Below are positions 12,101-24,494 of a stretch of DNA of 64,000 nucleotides, one piece after another. The first letter of the stretch is position 1. Every line of letters starts with the position of its first letter. A program made the translations under genes and the position numbers. The DNA is from Ostrinia nubilalis (taxonomy: Eukaryota > Arthropoda > Insecta > Lepidoptera > Crambidae): the NCBI RefSeq assembly GCF_963855985.1, contig NC_087119.1, forward strand, positions 536,001 to 600,000. The letters are read 5' to 3'. A model generated the notes under the pieces. That model did not search any database. It had not been told where the DNA came from and saw only the letters and a list, made by a program, of their open reading frames with translations.

Positions 12101-15100
12101 CAAGGAACTCCCGATAAAAATCTATGTCTTTAGCATAGAAATAGAATATGTATTAAACTGCGCTGAAATCCGGTATGGTCAAAATAAAAACTTTTAAGGC
12201 TTGAGGGAAGTCCGGTAAATGGAATTGATGACGTGAACTTAAAATAGAATCTTTAACCAATAGCTTTAAAATCAAATCTGATCTCGAAGTAAAACTCTTG
12301 CACAGTACGAATATCATCCAAAAGTTAGGTATTTTGTTGCAAATAAACTGCACGCCAATTAAAAAAAAAACAAATAGAAACCGGTTTGGAAAGGACAAAA
12401 CGAACTTCGATGAGCATTGCGTGTCCTGATGCAAATTGACAAAACAGCAATATTACTAGACCTTGTAAGCTGGAATTTGCTGGTAGCTTGAAAACACTAG
12501 TCCCAAACTGTTTTAAGCTTTTAACAATTGAACTACTACATATATTCAATATACGTTAAAATGGAATTATCTTGCAACGCGGCTGCAGTCAAAAAGTGAA
12601 AAAACTTCAAACAGATTGACCATCGATCCTATCACGAACAGTTCACACCAAAGGCGCGTAGATCGATAGATCACGGCCAGCTGCGCGGCACCTGCGCATC
12701 CTCGCGACGCGGACAAGGTGCCAACATCTCGCATATTTAGTGGTAATTTAATTATGGACGCATGAATTTCGATCGTGGACTTTTTGGATGAAGCTCGCCT
12801 TTTAGATATGCATCAAATAAAACTACTCGACGACGGAAATTGATGCTGCGGGTGATTCAGACGAACCGCAGTAATACAGTCAATGACATGCGCACTCTGG
12901 ATGACCATTTATTATTTCTATTAATATGCCTTTCAAGATTTTATTGATAGATTTCATATTCATTTTCCAACTTCAGTAACTTATATAAAACATCAAACGA
13001 GTTTTAATTGAGAAGACGTTTTATTTTTGTCAAACCATTTAAAATGTGACAAGAAAATTATTGTACATGCTGGTATCACATCACGCCGTAGCGATTTGTT
13101 TATTATTATTACTCATAGTTTTGTAATTAAGAATATATTACAAAAGTGTCGGCGGCTGCGCGCGCATAAGTCATGCGACCAACGCAAACAACGGCAGCGC
13201 CGCGGGGCTCGCTGCGGAATATTAACACAACTTTTAATTACTTTAAAATTTTGTTTGAAAACGCTATGAATATTAAAAGGGTCCGCCGACCGTTTAATTT
13301 ACTACTTTCCACCCATTCGGAGCGGCCATCATCGACTCGTAATTAAGCCCAAAAGAGAACTAGCGTTATTAATATCGAGAAAGAACTGGCGCCTTCGGCT
13401 GCTCCAAGAGAAAAAGGCCCGGAATTTATACGTCAATAAGAGTTTGTTGGGTATTATCGTAAAATGTGAATAGTATTTAATAGTTGGCACAAGGAGTGCC
13501 GCTCCTATTAACGCGTGAGTTATACGACGGGCGGCGCGGGCGCAGCGGCCTGCTCACGGCTGTTTACCCAACATTTTGGGAGGGGTCTACTTTTCTCACA
13601 TTGGGAATGGAAATTCATTTTCCTATTACAAACTACAATTAAGTCACATGCAGTATGGTTTTATCTGAATACCAAAACAATTACAAAACTCTTTTAATTT
13701 AAATTCGTCATGGTTTTCTTGAATATAGTTTATGAGTCTTTAAGATCCAAATCTCGTTTTATGTTGTGACCGTAAAATCTCAAAACCCTTTAACGTTGTC
13801 CGTTTAATTCAATTTGAGTGCTCTTAAAAAGTTTCCTTAAACATATCAACACTAAATAATAAAATTTCACGCTGGTCTTTGTATTAGCTAAAAAAAGCTT
13901 CAGAAAGTCCCAATTATGGAGCTTCGTTACAATCAGTGCACTTCCTAATGAGGCTGGATACAATTCGGCCCGCTATGCTACGACCGACATGATTCACTGG
14001 CTTGCTTCATGAAATCCATTATATTATATATGAGCCAAAGTTCCTAATTGGGAGAGCTATTGTAGGAGAACACTGATAAGATCTAACGCGGATTATAATT
14101 GAACGTTTACGGAGTTTTACAAGAGACCTCGCCTGCGCAATGCTCCAGAAAACGCCACGTCACTTTTAATGGGTCAGATTGATTAGTGAACATTCATTGA
14201 TTAGTCTTGGCAATTTCTACGACGACTCGTGTTATCACTGCATCGGTGCGTTTGTATAGAAATACGCTAAGCTACCAGTGTCGTAGCAAATAATGTTCTG
14301 TAAAAGCACTGTTACGGTTATAATATCTAATATCTAACTAATTATTTATAATATTTTTAGAATGACAGAATCTCATCAAAACTTAAATAAAGCCGGCAAT
14401 TCATTTTTTTATGCAGAGATGTGATCAAGTCTCTATCGCTTATAAACTCGTTTCCTAATAAGAGTAATTAATTTCATAATAAACTAAAACTCGATCCGAA
14501 AAGCGATCCCATTCCGTCATAATGGTCGTTTGGGCCCGAGTCAGATGTCCCAAGACAATATAATAGGTTAGAGATCGGTTTTGTTTCCAATATGCAATAA
14601 ATACGGAGAGGATGCACGCGCGCCGCGGGGCGCTGCGACGGCGTCTAATTGTTTGTAATTATCACTCCCCTCCCCCGCACCTCTCTTTTATGGCCTGTTT
14701 ATAGCTTAATATGTTATGATAGTTGTATCGAAAACATTCGAAAAAACGTTAACAGCCCTGATAACTCTCTGATGGACCGACAGTTCAAAAGTGAAACCGT
14801 AATCGATTTTATAATATGAGAACTCGGGCCCGGCCGGGTTAACGGCAACCTATAAATATTGGCGCCGATCATATTATGTGGAACTGTTAGAACAAAATTA
14901 CTCATTAAGTTGGAAAGAGAATATTACTTTTGAGTCGAACGGGCAATAACAGGCGAATTTATTGTTAATGGTCACTATTCTGTTCGTCCTGCCAGTCTAT
15001 AAGCTTTAAGCTTCTTAAAAAAACTTGCGTTAGTCATAGATACAATCAAGTTCTCAAGTAGGTAACCAGAGAAATCGTTTGGTTTACTTGACCCAGAAGT

Positions 15101-15557
15101 CTTAGGTGCATTATCCAGATCAGGTCCAAACATTTGTCAATATAGGAATAAGAAATTGCTCATTATACTATGTAATTGTATCTTCCGTGCTACAAAGGCA
15201 TAGAAAAGCGTTCAGTTTGATCATGAAATCAACATGAAGACACCATAAGAAGGAAGACAGACGGGCACCGAGCTCTATGGACTGAATCAGTCCATAGAGT
15301 TTGGCACCGAGCTGGGTAGTGGTAACAATCGATACGTTTGATTCTAGACCACCTAATCCTTGCACGTACCTGGGATCATGTCATCTTTGTTATTCTTAAA
15401 CTGATAACTGTAGAATATTTAAATAAACTAGTCCAAGACTTAAGAAAAAAAATTAAATCATAACGGATAAGTTTGTACAAGTAGGTAATAGGTAAGTTCC
15501 TAGGACTGAAAAAATCTGTAAAATATTTTCTACCAACAGTTACTACCATTTTTTATA
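9191..15557. other. Non-coding stretch with GC islets
   Basis: No exon is recognised. GC islets lie at about 9630-9780, 10790-10890, 12660-12730, 13150-13220, 13520-13580 and 14610-14690. The 11-base word occurs at 10832-10842 and 13534-13544. The stretch 13280-13430 has the mixed GC/homeodomain-site look of an insect enhancer (inference). A perfect small palindrome (CTCTATGGACTGA arms) is at 15273-15299. Confidence 0.5.
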
Positions 15558-17437
15558 CTTATTTACATGGACCTATAAAAAAAGTCGGACGGATTCTCAT
15601 CAACAAAATACTGTGACATTAGGATACACCAGCCTGCCTGTACGTACAGGCCGGCACGCACACATTCACACCCTGATACACCACTTCGAGTGCAAACTTC
15701 ACACAGTTGACACATTTAAGCAGCGAAAAAACAACACGAATACGACATGTCTTGTGTGATGAAATTGTGTAAAAACCGTTCTGTTCGAACAAACAAAAAT
15801 TAAGGAATCACATTTCACAGGCAAAATAATAATCCAATCACTTATTTCCCGACATTAAAATATTGAAATTAATTGAAATCAAACGTCATTCACTCGAAAA
15901 AATAATACGTCAAAGACCAGTGTTCTCAGTTATTTACGTGGGAAAATTACCCGAAATATGGGAAATTAATAATAATTTTAGGACTTTTTAGTTATTTATT
16001 ACGCATACTATGGAAATAAAATAATTTATCATTGTGTTTTAATGGGATATATTTTCATAGGCAAATTTGATCCTTCCCAAAAATGTGGAACTGGAAAATT
16101 CAAATTTTCTTACATTGATTGCAAGTCAGTGTCAGGTTGTATGTTAAAAAACATCTATCAGAGATAATAATAATATATTGATGATGCATAAGATTATGAT
16201 TATAATGTACACAAGATTCGTAATTTGTAACTGCGCACAGTATGTTATGAGACTGTATAATCGGACATTCTCATTGATTTGATGAAACGTATAGAGCTCA
16301 GTTATACAAACATGAGAGTAAAACTCCCGTTTGAAAATTCCAGGTAGTTTTCGCGGTATAAAAATTCAAAGTTACCTATTTTTTTACTTCAAAATTATGC
16401 AAAAATATTCTTTTTTTTTTTTTTTTTTTTTTTTTCTCACTTGTTAACTAATAACATTTAATTCAGAATTGTTATAATACTTCATAGAGCTCTTAAAACT
16501 ACACGTATAGCCTGACCAGGAACATAAAAACCCTGGCATAGAGGCGCGTCAATTGCATTTGATAGTGCAACACTGAGTACAGTCGTACCTGTGTTAAATT
16601 AATAGGCTAACTTTATGTATCAGGATTCAGGATTACGTGCTAATTTGATATTTTCATAAATTAACGAAAAAATATTATTATAAGTAACCTGATTTAAATA
16701 AATTAAATGAAACCATCAATCGAGCTAGTAGAATTTATTTTATTATTCATCAATAATCAAATTCAGAACTTGAATATTCAACTGCAATGTCTGCTCATGA
16801 ACGCTTCAAACTCGGTACTTCTTTCCCAATCCCATAAAATTCAACACTTAGAAAGTGACAAAAAATTTTAAAATAGGTAGTTGAAACAAACCACAGCTAA
16901 TTTTCATAGTGGACTGTACTATACGATAAACATGTCAGTCAATTTGACAACCTTTGTCGGAAACATTATTCAATGAAAATATTGTCCGAAACCTTAGTAT
17001 TTCTCTTCGACAAATACTTTAAGGGCACTTCTTCGAAATTGCATTCTTCGGCTGATTCATATGGACAAATTTCAAATTAAATTTTAGGTCTGTAACATAG
17101 ACTCATATGAAAATATGTAAACCCAATAACATATATTTGGATAAGGGACTCCTTTTTGTAAAGTAGTTTTCAAGATATCGACGTTTAAATATTTTGTTCC
17201 CATATGAATCAGAATTTGTTACATATTAATGAAAAATAGAAATAAAATTTAAAATCTTTATGTACAATTGGCTCTATATTAAGAAAATAATCATATTATA
17301 ACAAAAAAAAAGATCTGTTGTTATGAAAACAATATCAGTTATCAAAATATTACGAGAAAAAAAACATGCAACGAATTCCATAATAAATCGTGAAAAACAT
17401 TTTTCTGAAACTTTAGTATACATCCATAATATTTTGT

Positions 17438-17650
17438 CATCATCATAATCATTTTAACCATAAGATCCACTACTGAACATAAGCCTACCCCAATGATTTC
17501 AATAATGACCAGTTGGTAGCGGACTGCATCCAGCGCCTTCCTGTGAGTGAACGTTCTACACTGAGCTTTCCGGCACGTGGCTTCCACTCCAGAAACTTGC
17601 TTATCCATTGGATGGTCATCTAGGCCATCAGTTTCAGTTCTGCATACTAT
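17438..17650 (-). mobile_element. RTE-type LINE 3' end fragment
   Basis: In reverse it reads the common lepidopteran RTE tail: a GGAAGGCGCTGGATGCAG-like segment, GGTAGGCTTATGTTCAGTAG, then ATGATGATGA near 17438. It lies inside the 4.6-kb DNA transposon. Decayed, no open frame. Confidence 0.65.
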
Positions 17651-17782
17651 GTGTCCTGCCCATTATCACTTCAGTCAGCTTGCTAAAACATCGGACTATG
17701 CCACCATGCGACTTTAGACCGTTTATGGATCTCCTCATTTCAGATTCGATTGCATAAAAAAACCAAGCATAGTCCACTCCAT

Positions 17783-19230
17783 AGTTAGGCCAGTAGAATT
17801 AAACACAAAAATTGATTAAATCGGAAATAATTCCTACAAAAGATTTTTTTGCTTTAATGGCTTCATTGGTTGCCCATTAAGACTCTCCTAAGTTTTCGAC
17901 TTCGACGGAGTTGTGCTTAAGTGGTGGGGGCCCCCGAAAGCGGCGTTTTTTCGGTTTTCCGGTTATACCGCGTAAAGGACTTACCCTATCGAAAAGTGGT
18001 CTTCATGACGGTTAAAGGGCACTTAATCCTGCATTGAATAAGACCAAATTAATATGTTTTGGACAAACCGTTCTCGCGCTAAAGTTCGGCAAAGTAGAAA
18101 ATATACGTATAATTAATGACCCTCTCCACGTCCAATGGCTTGTTACCCACATGCTTCCAAGCCTTGTAAAGGGTCGCCTTAACCAGTGTAACCCTAACAA
18201 GGCTCACGAGTTTGATTCGCTTATCCTTGTTCGTCCCAGCCGTTTCTTAACTGCGGTTGCTGCACCTCTTCCTGACACTCTCCTGAACGACTCTGTGTTA
18301 CCTAATGTGGCTGCCTCTCTTCCTTGTACCCTCCTGTACGATTGCATTGCTTAGCTATATGCCTGGTCCAAGGTTCGACGCCACAAAATCAACTTTGTTC
18401 GCGTGAAAATAGTTTATATACTATTTTCCGTGCTTGCAACATTTTTCTTTACTGCTTCGCCTCTATTAGTCGTAGAGTGATTGTATATATCCTATAGCCT
18501 TCCTCAATGTATGAGCTATTCAACACAAAAATAATGATTTTAATCAAACTAGTAATTCTTAAGATTAGCGCGTTCAAACAAACAAACAAAAAACTCTTCA
18601 GCGTTTTAATATGAACTTGTTGTTGTTGATTTTTGGCGTCGAACCTTAGACTAGGCATACGGCTAGGCAACGTAGTCATGCAGGAGGATACAAGGAAGAG
18701 GGGCAGCCACAGTAGGTAACACAGAGTCGTTCAGGTGAGTGCCAGGAAGAGGTGCAGCAACCGCAGTTAAGGAACGGCTGGGACGAACAAGGATAGGCGC
18801 ATCAAGCTCGTAAGCCTTGATAGGGTTACACTGGTTGAGGTGGCCCTTTTCAAGACTTGGAAGCCTGTGGGTAACAAACCATTGGACGTGGAGAGGGTCA
18901 TTAATTATACGTATATTTTCTACTTTGCCGAACTTTAGCGCGAGAACGGTTTGTCCAAAACATATTAATTTGGTCTTATTCAATGCAGGATTAAGTGCCC
19001 TTCAACCGTCATGAAGACCACTTTTTGATAGGGTAAGTCCTTTACGCGGTATAACCGGAAAACCGAAAAAATGCCTCTTTCGGGGGCCCCCACCACTTAA
19101 GCACAACTCCGTCGAAGTCGAAAACTTAGGAGAGTCTTAATGGGCAACCAATGAAGCTATTAAAACAATAAAATCTTTTGTAGGAATTATTTCCGATTTA
19201 AAAGCTAATTCTACTGGACTAAGTATGGTA
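17783..19230. repeat. 1.4-kb palindrome with mirrored 106-codon frames
   Basis: The left arm, about 17783-18392, is the near-exact reverse complement of the right arm, about 18628-19230, around a spacer of about 235 bp. Each arm holds the same open frame (18034-18354 + and 18663-18983 -; product containing KTKLICFGQTVLALKFGKVEN), which differs at about a tenth of residues. The frame has no ordinary ATG (it opens at TTG) and has an internal VLP-AA-LP repeat. I do not recognise the protein; a retroelement origin is possible. Confidence 0.75.
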
Positions 19231-19271
19231 TGCAATTTTGTGGTTCGTAAGCCTATAATGGCCGTTGGGGC

Positions 19272-19451
19272 AGGAAAGTTCTTGAGTGGCGACCACGGGC
19301 TGGAAGACGTAGCGTGGGCAGGCCTCCTACTAGGTGGACCGACGATCTGGCAAAGGTCGCGGGAAGAGCCTGGATGCGGGCAGCGCAGGACCGTTCATTG
19401 TGGAAAACCTTGGGGGAGGCCTTTGTCCAGCAGTGGACGTCATTGGGCTGA
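19272..19451 (+). mobile_element. RTE-type LINE ORF C-terminus (60 codons open)
   Basis: In the frame starting AGG at 19272 the product runs RKVLEWRPRAGRRSVGRPP, then RWTDDLAKVAGRAWMRAAQD, then [19 protein letters not shown] and TGA at 19449-19451. This is the standard C-terminus of the RTE endonuclease-reverse transcriptase found throughout Lepidoptera. It is 5'-truncated, as is usual for LINEs. The longer open frame 19225-19515 is an out-of-phase shadow. Confidence 0.85.
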
Positions 19452-19667
19452 AGCGAAGCCTATAGTGAGAGGCCGCTTTTCAGAACAATATGTCATCACT
19501 GATAACACACACTAGATGTAGACTTTCATCTTATGGCACTAAGGTATTTTAGATGACTCTACCCAGCTGTATCACTTATCCAAGCTATCGTTGTTAAGAC
19601 GTCCACCCACAAGATGAAGAAGGTGAGATGAGCTTATAGAGGTTGTGGCAATGGCAATCAGTTAATC

Positions 19668-19850
19668 TCGAAATCATTGGAGGCCTATGCTCAGCAGTAT
19701 TATTATGTGCTATGGACGCCATGAGTGTAGCTGAAATAATAATAAAAATGAATAATCGTTGGGCAATTTCATACAGATGGAAAGCATTGGGGGAGGCCTA
19801 TGTTCATCAGTGGACGTCCTATGGCTGAAATGATGATGATGATGATGAAT
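19668..19850 (+). mobile_element. Two short RTE LINE tails
   Basis: CATTGGAGGCCTATGCTCAG at about 19677 and CATTGGGGGAGGCCTATGTT at about 19785 are decayed RTE 3' ends; the second finishes GGCTGAAATGATGATGATGA. No open frame survives. Confidence 0.65.
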
Positions 19851-19964
19851 TTCATACAGAGCCATTTAGCCATAAAATAAGCAACAAATATGCTTGTGTT
19901 ATGGTTATACTACTTATTTACTGTTTAAACATACATTATTCATAGTATAAAAAGGATGATGATT

Positions 19965-20035
19965 TTTTTTATTCATAACAAAACCGCAATCACATCTGGT
20001 CTTAAGTGAGATGCAGTCTGGGATATCATTCTCAG
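19965..20035 (-). mobile_element. CR1/jockey-like LINE 3' tail
   Basis: Read in reverse, TGCATCTCACTTAAGACCAG then GTGATTGCGGTTTTG matches the tail of the better-preserved copy at 49421-49490. Short fragment. Confidence 0.5.
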
Positions 20036-20049
20036 CTAATAAACACCTT

Positions 20050-21080
20050 TTTGGTGCTTGATAGATCAAAAACTAATTTATTTTATGATTCATATAGGGC
20101 CATGACCATATGAATCACGCACAGATGAATCAGTTTTTTACCTGAAATCGAGCAAAACTCGTCATACATACAAACTACAGTGTTGTCATTTTTCTACATG
20201 AATCTATAACCCAAAAGCTTCACATGGAAGACAGATTAGATTTTTAATGCAATAATATAATTTTATAAAGTAGGCATTGTAATCATCATGTCACCTGAAC
20301 CAAGCACAGATGAATCAAGTATTTTCCTTCGTCACACCGGGTTCTAAGCCAACCAGCTCCACGTCTGCCTTCTAGCTCACCCGTTGCAAGATGGGCTTGC
20401 CTCCACGCCAGAAACCAGACTCTCATGATTAAAACCGGACCAGTTATGATCAAGAACAGCTCACGCCATATGAATCAGTATTTTATGCCGGACACTGCTT
20501 ATTTATTTTTTTGCGAACAAACTAACTTAATTAAAATTATGACACATTTTTTTGTAGAAGGACAACTCAGCAGCTTTCGAAATAATTTTAATTTATATTG
20601 ATATATCAAAAGGAAAATGCTACATCAACCATTTTGTTCCGGAAAATGGCTAACGGACACACCATATGAATCAGAGAATCACACTTCAAATATTTTTAAT
20701 TTGTATAAAGACAGCAATTATGTCAAAAATGTAATTTGCGCCAGATAGGGCTATAGCTAAGCTATACGAAAAAAATATTGCATGCCATTTTGTTAGTTGG
20801 TTACTGAACTATACCCAAAGACATCGAAAAATTTGCCTCCGAAGAAATACCCTTAACACATTGTGAACCACTTTTCTTTCACGACTATAAAAATATTTTA
20901 GCAATTTAATTCATAAAACCAATTGCGCACATTTAAAATAAAGTTTGTTTACACTTTGACAGCAATAGACTGACATGCAAGGTGACATGTCAATGAAGTT
21001 TTCAGTTACTGTTGCCATTAAAAGAAATTAGTACCATTAGTTTTCCGCAACATGGCGAGGGTTTTTATGTTCCTGGTCAG
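20050..21080. other. Inner transposon body, no gene
   Basis: AT-rich, with repeated CCATATGAATCA words (20107, 20466, 20661) and GATGAATCA variants (20124, 20305). No coding frame over 60 codons with recognisable content is seen. It reads as the 3' subterminal region of the 4.6-kb element. Confidence 0.5.
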
Positions 21081-22475
21081 GCTATAATAAGCGTATTAAA
21101 TGCTTCGTAAACGCATTCAGTTAATTAGGAAAAATGATTTTAGTGATTTTTGTTTTTATTTTTTTTCTCAATTATACCTTAATATATGCAAACATTTTTA
21201 ATTGCAAGATATAGTCTGATATTTAATCTAATTGTATAAAAAAAATCAGCTTTAAATTCCGTGATATATTTGAGGAAAATCAAATTGAAAATATGCGCCA
21301 TATAGAATTGTAAATTTCCCATCACTTTTTAATAGCAATATTTCTTTTGGATGTTTAAATATCATCAGCTCGATTGTACCAAATTATTGTATTGACATTC
21401 GATTTACATAAGTTTCAAATCGATGAGAAAATTATTAAAGGTAGGATAAATTCGACTTCCTAGATATGTTTACATACTTTTTTAGTTAGTTACTTACATA
21501 CAACTTAAGTTAATATAAGAGTGTTAAAAAAGAATTAAGACTCGACTTGAGAACCTCCTCCTTTTTTGAAGTCGGTTAAAAACAATGTGAATGTGAATTT
21601 TTAGAACCTTCAACACTATGCACATAACAGGCGGGATTTGAAACTTTTTAGACATGAATTATTCCTTCCAAAATTGTCGACCCTAGACTCGTCAAAATTT
21701 TATTAAGACGTTTTATGTTTTTTCTCAAATATATCACGGAGTTTAAAGCTGATTTTATTAATACAATTACATTAAATATCAGACTATATCTTGCAATTAA
21801 AAATGTTTGCATATATTAAGGTATAATTGAGAAAAAAAAAATCACTAAAATCATTTTTCCTAATTAACTGAATGCGTTTACGAAGCACTTAATAACCTTA
21901 TTACGTGTAGTTTTAAGAGCTCTATGAAGTATTATAACAATTCTGAATTAAATGTTATTAGTTAACGAGTGAGAATATTTTTGCATAATTTTGAAGTAAA
22001 AAAATAGGTAACTTTGAATTTTTATACCGCGAAAACTACGTGGAATTTTCAAACGGGAGTTTTACTATCATGTTTGTATAACTGAGCTCTATACGTTTCA
22101 TCAAATCAATGAGAATATCCGTTTATACAGTCCCATAACACACTGTGCTGCGTGAATCATTTTTGATCAACATTATGTACATACCCTGACACACTGACTT
22201 GCAAACAATGTAAGAAAATTTGAACATTGAAAATTTCGCGCCTACCTCAACGCATTCACCTTTCATCCTTTTAAAATGGCACGGAATATTTCTGTCTACA
22301 TTTCCAAGTAACATCTGCCGATCTATGTTTTTCTTAAAATAAATGGGTAAAATGTTTTGGCTAACATGGCATCCCTAAATTCACTCACACAATAGACAAA
22401 CGCCAAAATTTTGCGTCACAGTTTTGTTGTAGCGCGAGTTCCGTCCGCCTTTTTTTATAGGTCCATGCTTATTTA

Positions 22476-23351
22476 TGAATTCCATGTTTTACAGTCTTGA
22501 CTGATCTAATGTTTTGTTTATTTATGCTCTTTTTATTATTATAACTATCTTATATTTTAGATTTCGGGTTTGTGTTCACAAATTACAAGTACACTTTATA
22601 TTCCTTAGTAGTAGACATCTATATTTAATTTATTATCGTTTACTGCAAGGCATTCCTATTCAGAGTTTATAAATGTAAAAGACGTAAACTCTTATAAATT
22701 AATTGAGTTTCTATAATTCACGGCTTGTAGTTTTATTTTAAAGTATGCAACTTCAAGTATGAATATTAATCACAAAAATATCTGTGGATCTAAATGTAGA
22801 AATGTCAAGATGTGCCCTGAGCTACTCGAATTACCCATAACATGTGAAACATCATCATATTACAGTAGTACACAATTAATAAGGCTCACCGATGTACCTG
22901 CGCAGAAGACGAATTTAAGTAGCGCGGGAAATGCTATTGACCAATCGGGATACTCCACGCACGGCGCGTCTTCTTCCTGTGCCGGTATTGGTCCGTCGCC
23001 GCGTCATGTTTGCGCGCGCTGTGACACATGTTAGTCAGCCGCCATACTCTAGAGTGCGTAGACGCGTTGCAGACAAAAGTACACTTAGTGGCAAAAAAAG
23101 TGTTTTATTTTTGTGAGCCTCCAATCTCCGTACATCTACACATTCACAATTCATTAATAGATTCAGCATTCACTCTTCTCACATTCGGAAATTCAAATAT
23201 TTATTTGCCATTTAGTAGAGTACAGTATATTAAATATGTTATGATAAATAAAATAAAGTGCATTATCGTAATTCGCTACAATTATATGTAGCATGCAAAT
23301 ATTAACATTTCTAAATTATTAGGATCAGGATTAAATACATCCCACAAAAAT
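22476..23351. other. Non-coding stretch
   Basis: A GC islet lies at about 22960-23050; the rest is AT-rich. A 91-codon frame at 22759 has no recognisable domain, and its overlapping frames are equally long, so I do not call a gene. Confidence 0.45.
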
Positions 23352-23510
23352 AATCTTACTAATATTATAAATACGAAAGTTTGGATGTCTGGATGATTGT
23401 TACTCTTTCACGCAAAAACTACTGAACGGATTTTGATGAAACTTTACAGTATTATTGTTTACTAGCGGCCGCCCGCGACTTCGTACGCGTGGATCTCGTT
23501 TTACCCCCCC

Positions 23511-24115
23511 TTCATCTATCTTACGCGGTTCAGATTTTTTCATACAATTTTTTTCCCGCTAACTCCCGTTCCCGTGGGAATTTTGCAATATCCTGTTGTA
23601 ACTAAGCTTTAAGTTTACTAAGGTACCTGCATGCCAAATTTCAAGCGTCTATCTTACGCGGTTTAGATTTTTTCATACAAATGTTTTTTCCCGCTAACTC
23701 CCGTTCCCGTGGGAATTTTGCAATATCCTGTTGTAACTAAGCTTTAAGTTTACTAAGGTACCTGCATGCCAAATTTCAAGGGTCTATCTTACGCGGTTTA
23801 GATTTTTTCATACAAATGTTTTTTCCCACTAACTCCCGTTCCCGTGGGAATTTTGCAATATCCTGTTGTAACTAAGCTTTAAGTTTACTAAGGTACCTGC
23901 ATGCCAAATTTCAAGCGTCTAACTTAAGTGGTTTAGATTTTTCATACAAATGTTTTTTCCCACTAACTCCCGTTCCCGTGGGAATTTTGCAATATCCTGT
24001 TGTAACTAAGCTTTAAATTTACTAAGGTACCTGCATGCCAAATTTCAAGCATCTAACTTAAGCGGTTTAGATTTCTCATACAAAAGGATTTTCCCGCTAA
24101 TTCCCTTTCCCGTGG
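23511..24115. repeat. Tandem array, about 135-bp period
   Basis: CAATATCCTGTTG recurs at 23586, 23721, 23856 and 23990, and ACTCCCGTTCCCGTGGGAAT and TACCTGCATGCCAAATTTCA recur with it. Four good copies and a degraded fifth (about 24055-24115) lie inside the nested insertion. Confidence 0.9.
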
Positions 24116-24215
24116 GAATTCCTAAGTATCCTATAACCTGCCCAGGAGTATGAAGAATAATTGTACCAAGTTTCGTTAAAATCCGTCGAGTAGTTTTTGT
24201 TTCTATAAGGAACAT

Positions 24216-24282
<67 letters not shown>
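24216..24282. repeat. (CAGA)n microsatellite
   Basis: About 16-17 uninterrupted CAGA units. The reverse frame gives a (VCLS)n run that is not a protein. Confidence 0.97.
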
Positions 24283-24284
<2 letters not shown>

Positions 24285-24494
24285 AATTTTACTGATTGCA
24301 TTTTTGGCATCAGTATCGATCACTAATCACCCCCTGATAGTTATTTTGAAAATATATTTCATGTACAGAATTGACCTCTCTACAGATTTATTATAAGTAT
24401 AGATAACCCAGAATAACATAATATAGGCTATAATTTATTACGATCTATGACAAACTAAATCTCACGCGGGTGAAACCGCGGGCAAAAGCTAGTA

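Larger units (their letters stand above)
16508..21084. mobile_element. 4.6-kb DNA transposon with TA target duplication and subterminal repeats
   Basis: Both ends read TAGCCTGACCAGGAACATAA inward. TA flanks each side (16506-16507, 21085-21086), and removing the element restores ACACGTAATAAG, as seen on the uninterrupted opposite arm of the host element. Inside, CCATATGAATCA-type words recur near both ends (about 17054, 17200, 20107, 20466, 20661, plus variants), like transposase-binding subterminal repeats. A TA duplication suggests a Tc1/mariner-like group. No transposase frame is visible. It contains LINE fragments and a second palindrome. Confidence 0.78.
15566..22467. mobile_element. Palindromic DNA transposon with 8-bp target-site duplication (P-like?), invaded by another element
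   Basis: The ends read CATGGACCTATAAAAAAAG inward from 15566 and from 22467 on the opposite strand. They are flanked by a perfect direct repeat CTTATTTA (15558-15565 and 22468-22475). Long inverted arms can be followed inward, for example 16290-16500 against 21900-22100 and 21090-21270 against 21727-21900. Without the inner insertion (16508-21084) the element is about 2.3 kb and mostly palindromic. An 8-bp duplication fits the hAT or P superfamilies, and CATG-type ends are more P-like. No transposase frame is seen, so it is non-autonomous. Confidence 0.82.
23352..24494. mobile_element. Composite repeat: interrupted short element with nested insertion
   Basis: The outer element (AATATTATAAATACGAAAGT start, GGTGAAACCGCGGGCAAAAG end) is split by an insertion from about 23461 to 24406, which begins ACTAGCGGCCGCCCGCGACT. 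The second copy at 32461-32890 shows the same outer halves. Both parts are familiar lepidopteran interspersed repeats; I do not assign a family name. Confidence 0.65.

Noticed and set aside
23511..24115. CRISPR-like array
   Set aside because: The repeats are long (about 135 bp), contiguous, without unique spacers, and lie in a eukaryotic interspersed element.
24045..24323. 92-codon minus-strand frame with a Cys/Leu/Ser/Val repeat
   Set aside because: Product of the (CAGA)n microsatellite inside a repeat.
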